Assembly (NCBI GenBank): GCA_015179125.1
Contig: WHVA01000524.1
Coordinates: 1 to 64,000, forward strand
Source: Gautieria morchelliformis
Taxonomy: Eukaryota > Basidiomycota > Agaricomycetes > Gomphales > Gomphaceae
DNA length: 64,000 nt
Direction of reading: 5' to 3'
Every line of letters starts with the position of its first letter. Positions within the stretch are counted from its first letter, which is position 1. Positions 63,589 to 64,000 of the stretch are shown here, piece by piece. Below the pieces are notes generated by a model that was given only the letters and a program-made list of their open reading frames with translations, had not been told where the DNA came from and did not search any database. Both the position numbers and the translations under genes were made by a program.

Positions 63589-64000
63589 TGTCATGATGCG
63601 TTTATTTCCCATACTTGCATACTCTGTCCTCCCATTTCTCACTCCACTTCCGTGTTCGCTCCAATCCCCCTTACCCTGTTCGGCGACCGATCTTCGCTGT
63701 TCGCGCCACTCCCCATGGCCACGCCATCAACGCACAATCAACGTCTTTGGACCGACTTGGTGGTTCATCACTGGTCCTATCACCTCCTCTGCTCAACCCT
63801 CTTTTGATAGGTGTTCCTATGATCGGATTGTCATGACTTGTGTATTTCCTGCACCTTGGTATCCCTGTTTCCCCTTTCGCCATACCTCCTCCGCCTTTGC
63901 TCGGCTTTGCCCCTCACTTCGACCACTCCTCCCCAATGTCCCCTCCATTCGCCCTTCGTTGCATTCACCAAACGACTATTCGCTGCTCGTATCATTCGCC
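63589..64000 (-). repeat. Solo LTR S1-D, running off the window
   Basis: It starts TGTCATGATGCG within the copia fragment after gtttc. A second unit starts at about 63829 (tgtcatgacttg), 240 bp later. The sequence follows S1-C closely (cattcgcc and gctcgtatcattcgcc words). The far end and its target duplication lie outside the window. Confidence 0.75.

Overview
The window reads as gene-poor, repeat-packed chromosomal DNA of a filamentous basidiomycete, most likely an Agaricomycete. The evidence is a KDZ-type transposase with a 54-nt intron, Tad1-like LINEs carrying a C-terminal RNase H, chromodomain Ty3/gypsy elements, Ty1/copia elements, and GT-AG introns of about 50-120 nt. I see no intact host gene. 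Host-derived sequence is limited to remnants: a DnaJ/Scj1-like co-chaperone (17340-18230) and an unidentified spliced gene (about 24700-25694).

Layout, left part. 1-3065: 3' end of a Ty3/gypsy element with an extra coiled-coil ORF downstream of integrase. 3068-6430: LINE-1, lacking most of its RT and with its zinc-knuckle segment inverted. 7392-13573: a nearly whole chromodomain gypsy (G2) with two LTRs. 13590-15120: gypsy RT/RNase H fossil. 15121-15621: KDZ transposase tail. 17340-18230: DnaJ remnant between hairpin-rich repeats. 18804-21096: 3' half of a copia (F). 21097-24500: a gypsy tail (B) split by two TG...CA insertions with perfect 5-bp target duplications. 25700-27130: LINE-2. 27598-28176: an S2 solo LTR. 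28180-30570: AT-rich DNA.

Centre. 30631-55981 is one outer Ty1/copia element (E, minus strand). Its two about 650-bp LTRs lie some 25 kb apart and are bounded by the duplication GGGTA. It was inserted inside a natural inverted repeat whose 33-bp arms remain at 30571-30603 and 56011-56043. Its body has been expanded by nested insertions: gypsy C (31571-35340), solo LTR S1-B with another solo LTR (S3) inside it, a 12-kb block flanked by TAATCCTG that holds a full-length LINE-3 (39739-46124) plus minisatellites, a dimeric about 300-bp satellite and two S2 solo LTRs, and S1-C in gag.

Right part. 56044-61680 is mostly unassigned DNA with short unknown ORFs, a direct repeat pair and a 46-bp inverted repeat. 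61810-64000 is a patchwork of gypsy and copia fragments, with another S1 copy running off the window.

Nothing here looks like a cooperative gene system. The genes that work together are those of the mobile elements, for example ORF1/ORF2 of LINE-3, whose stop and start overlap as TGATG. The strongest observations are the dated nesting order, the inverted LINE module, the all-TGA decay pattern of the LINEs, the S1 LTR family with a variable number of terminal tandem units, and the satellite block.
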